Shown: piece by piece, positions 7,235 to 7,794 of the stretch
Position numbering within the stretch: the stretch's first letter is position 1
Layout of the letters: each line of letters begins with the position of its first letter
Assembly (NCBI GenBank): GCA_025363535.1
Contig: JANYDP010000440.1
Location: forward strand, 1 to 7,794
From: Verrucomicrobiota bacterium
Lineage (GTDB): Bacteria > Verrucomicrobiota > Verrucomicrobiia > Limisphaerales > CAIQOK01
Length of the DNA stretch: 7,794 bases
Direction of reading: 5' to 3'
Notes under the pieces: model-generated
What the model was told of the DNA's origin: nothing
Seen by the model: the letters and a program-made list of their open reading frames with translations, nothing else
Database searches by the model: none
Position numbers and translations under genes: made by a program

Positions 7235-7253
7235 ACACAAAAGACACGAAAAG
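7235..7253. repeat. Short degenerate tandem repeat ACAC(G)AAAAG
   Basis: Two adjacent units, ACACAAAAG (7235-7243) and ACACGAAAAG (7244-7253), differ by one inserted G. Similar ACACGAAA-type stretches are common in gaps between genes of verrucomicrobial and planctomycetal genomes (from general knowledge, not checked here). It marks non-coding chromosome between the hairpin and the IS remnant. Confidence 0.4.
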
Positions 7254-7258
7254 GTTTT

Positions 7259-7713
7259 AGCGCCAGCGGCGCAGCATATTCATATAGACTTTGCCGATAA
7301 CATAGGCAGGTTTGGCCGATGAAAAGGGCGGGGCTGGCGGCGGTGGGAAGGCCGGGGCGGAGGCGGGCCTTGAGCGCGGCCCACAGGTGTTCAATCGGGT
7401 TGAGATCCGGCGAGTAGGGCGGCAGGAACATCAGTGCGCAGCCCGCAGCGGCCACCAGTTGCGCGGTGGTCGGCGACTGGTGGAACCGCGCGTTGTCCAG
7501 CACGAGCACGCTGCCGCGCGGCAGCACCGGCAACAGCACTTCGGCAAAATACGCGTCCACCACCTCCGTGGTGCAGGTGCCGTCAAAGGTCAGCGGCGCG
7601 ACCAGCTTCGCGCCCTGGCTGGCGGCGATGACGCTGGTGCGCCCACGGCGTTTGCCCGGCACCTCCTGATCCAGCCGTTCATTTCTGGGGGCGCGACCGT
7701 GTTCGGTAAGCGT
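7259..7713 (-). mobile_element. IS630-family insertion sequence remnant (approximate limits)
   Basis: The transposase homology runs from about 7707 down to about 7290. A possible IS end lies at 7258-7272, where a TA dinucleotide (7258-7259, the usual IS630 target) abuts the small palindrome GCGCC-AGC-GGCGC (7260-7272). The opposite terminus is missing because the element is cut near 7710. Intact relatives are about 1.1 kb; fewer than 500 bp remain. Both limits are estimates. Confidence 0.6.
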
Positions 7714-7753
7714 CACGCCGAGTAGTGAGTTTAGAAAAAACTGACTAAAATGG

Positions 7754-7776
7754 TGCGAGTCCCACCACCGGCACCA
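7754..7776 (+). other. tRNA 3'-end-like fragment (possible att-site or tRNA remnant)
   Basis: Reading on the plus strand: a T-loop-like TGCGAGT (7754-7760; usual form TTCGAGT), then CCCAC as a T-stem 3' strand, CACCGGC as a 7-base acceptor 3' strand, discriminator A and encoded CCA (7774-7776). An acceptor pairing with GCCGGTG would suit a leucine tRNA. The bases before 7752 do not supply the matching T-stem strand (GTGGG), and no tRNA body is found upstream, so this is at most the last 22-25 bases. Such fragments commonly mark the far end of elements integrated into tRNA genes. A chance match is possible. Confidence 0.42.
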
Positions 7777-7794
7777 CTTCTGTCTGTGTGTGCA

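Larger units (their letters stand above)
7177..7716 (-). pseudogene. IS630-family transposase, N-terminally truncated (DDE domain remnant)
   Basis: C-terminal half of an IS630-type transposase, which in intact form cuts and pastes DNA at TA targets. Counting from a GTG at 7716: GRAPRNERL (7-15), GRTSVI (25-30), second catalytic Asp D74 in LVLDNARFH, and catalytic Glu E109 in FLPPYSPDLNPIEHLWAALK. The frame stays open to the window edge, but residues before about 4 (QFFLNSLLGV) do not resemble the family. The first catalytic Asp (usual form DESG) and the N-terminal HTH half are absent in all three frames of this strand. The intact family is usually about 330-350 residues. At the other end the frame runs out of the element, across the AC/A-rich repeat and the hairpin, to a TAG at 7177-7179, so roughly the last 28 residues are read-through. 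It is almost certainly inactive. Confidence 0.85.

Noticed and set aside
7690..7776. A complete tRNA gene ending at 7776
   Set aside because: No 5' acceptor strand (GCCGGTG), D-arm or anticodon arm can be found at the expected distance, and the T-stem 5' strand is missing. Only the 3' end resembles a tRNA.

Overview
The window looks like part of a high-GC, Gram-negative, verrucomicrobial-type chromosome (Verrucomicrobiota, perhaps near Pedosphaera/Limisphaerales). This placement is inferred from protein style: a secreted Ig-like repeat protein ending in a 'YTIEQAATVTGPWSPW...FFRVRV' module typical of that phylum, an outer-membrane protein joining FecR, TPR and receptor-barrel domains, and an IS630 remnant. 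No rRNA or other decisive marker is present.

Layout, left to right. (1) 2-1351 (+): an NtrC-type response regulator (receiver, sigma-54 AAA+ activator, Fis-type HTH), with its first residues cut off by the window edge. (2) 1352-1502: a gap holding a perfect palindrome (TGTTCCG-N4-CGGAACA) and a correctly spaced -24/-12 sigma-54 promoter. (3) 1503-3305 (+): a secreted protein with two copies of a beta-rich module alternating with Ig-like domains. (4) 3306-3479: a second gap with the same palindrome core and a near-consensus sigma-54 promoter. (5) 3480-7157 (+): a 1225-codon outer-membrane protein made of a signal peptide, a FecR domain, six tandem TPRs and a TonB-receptor-like beta-barrel with no recognisable plug. 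(6) 7158-7794: a junk-like junction with a hairpin repeat, a short AC/A-rich repeat, the C-terminal part of an IS630-family transposase on the minus strand, and a sequence resembling the 3' end of a tRNA.

The main point is the regulatory logic. A sigma-54 activator is followed by two genes, each preceded by a sigma-54 promoter and by the same 18-bp palindrome core, centred about 108 and 140 bp upstream of the predicted transcription starts. That 31-bp difference is close to three helical turns. The simplest reading is a local phospho-relay regulon: a sensor kinase (expected outside the window) phosphorylates the regulator, which binds TGTTCCG-N4-CGGAACA and switches on a secreted Ig-like protein and a FecR-TPR-barrel protein. 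The promoters and palindromes are read directly from the sequence. The link between regulator and sites, and the role of the envelope proteins, are inference.
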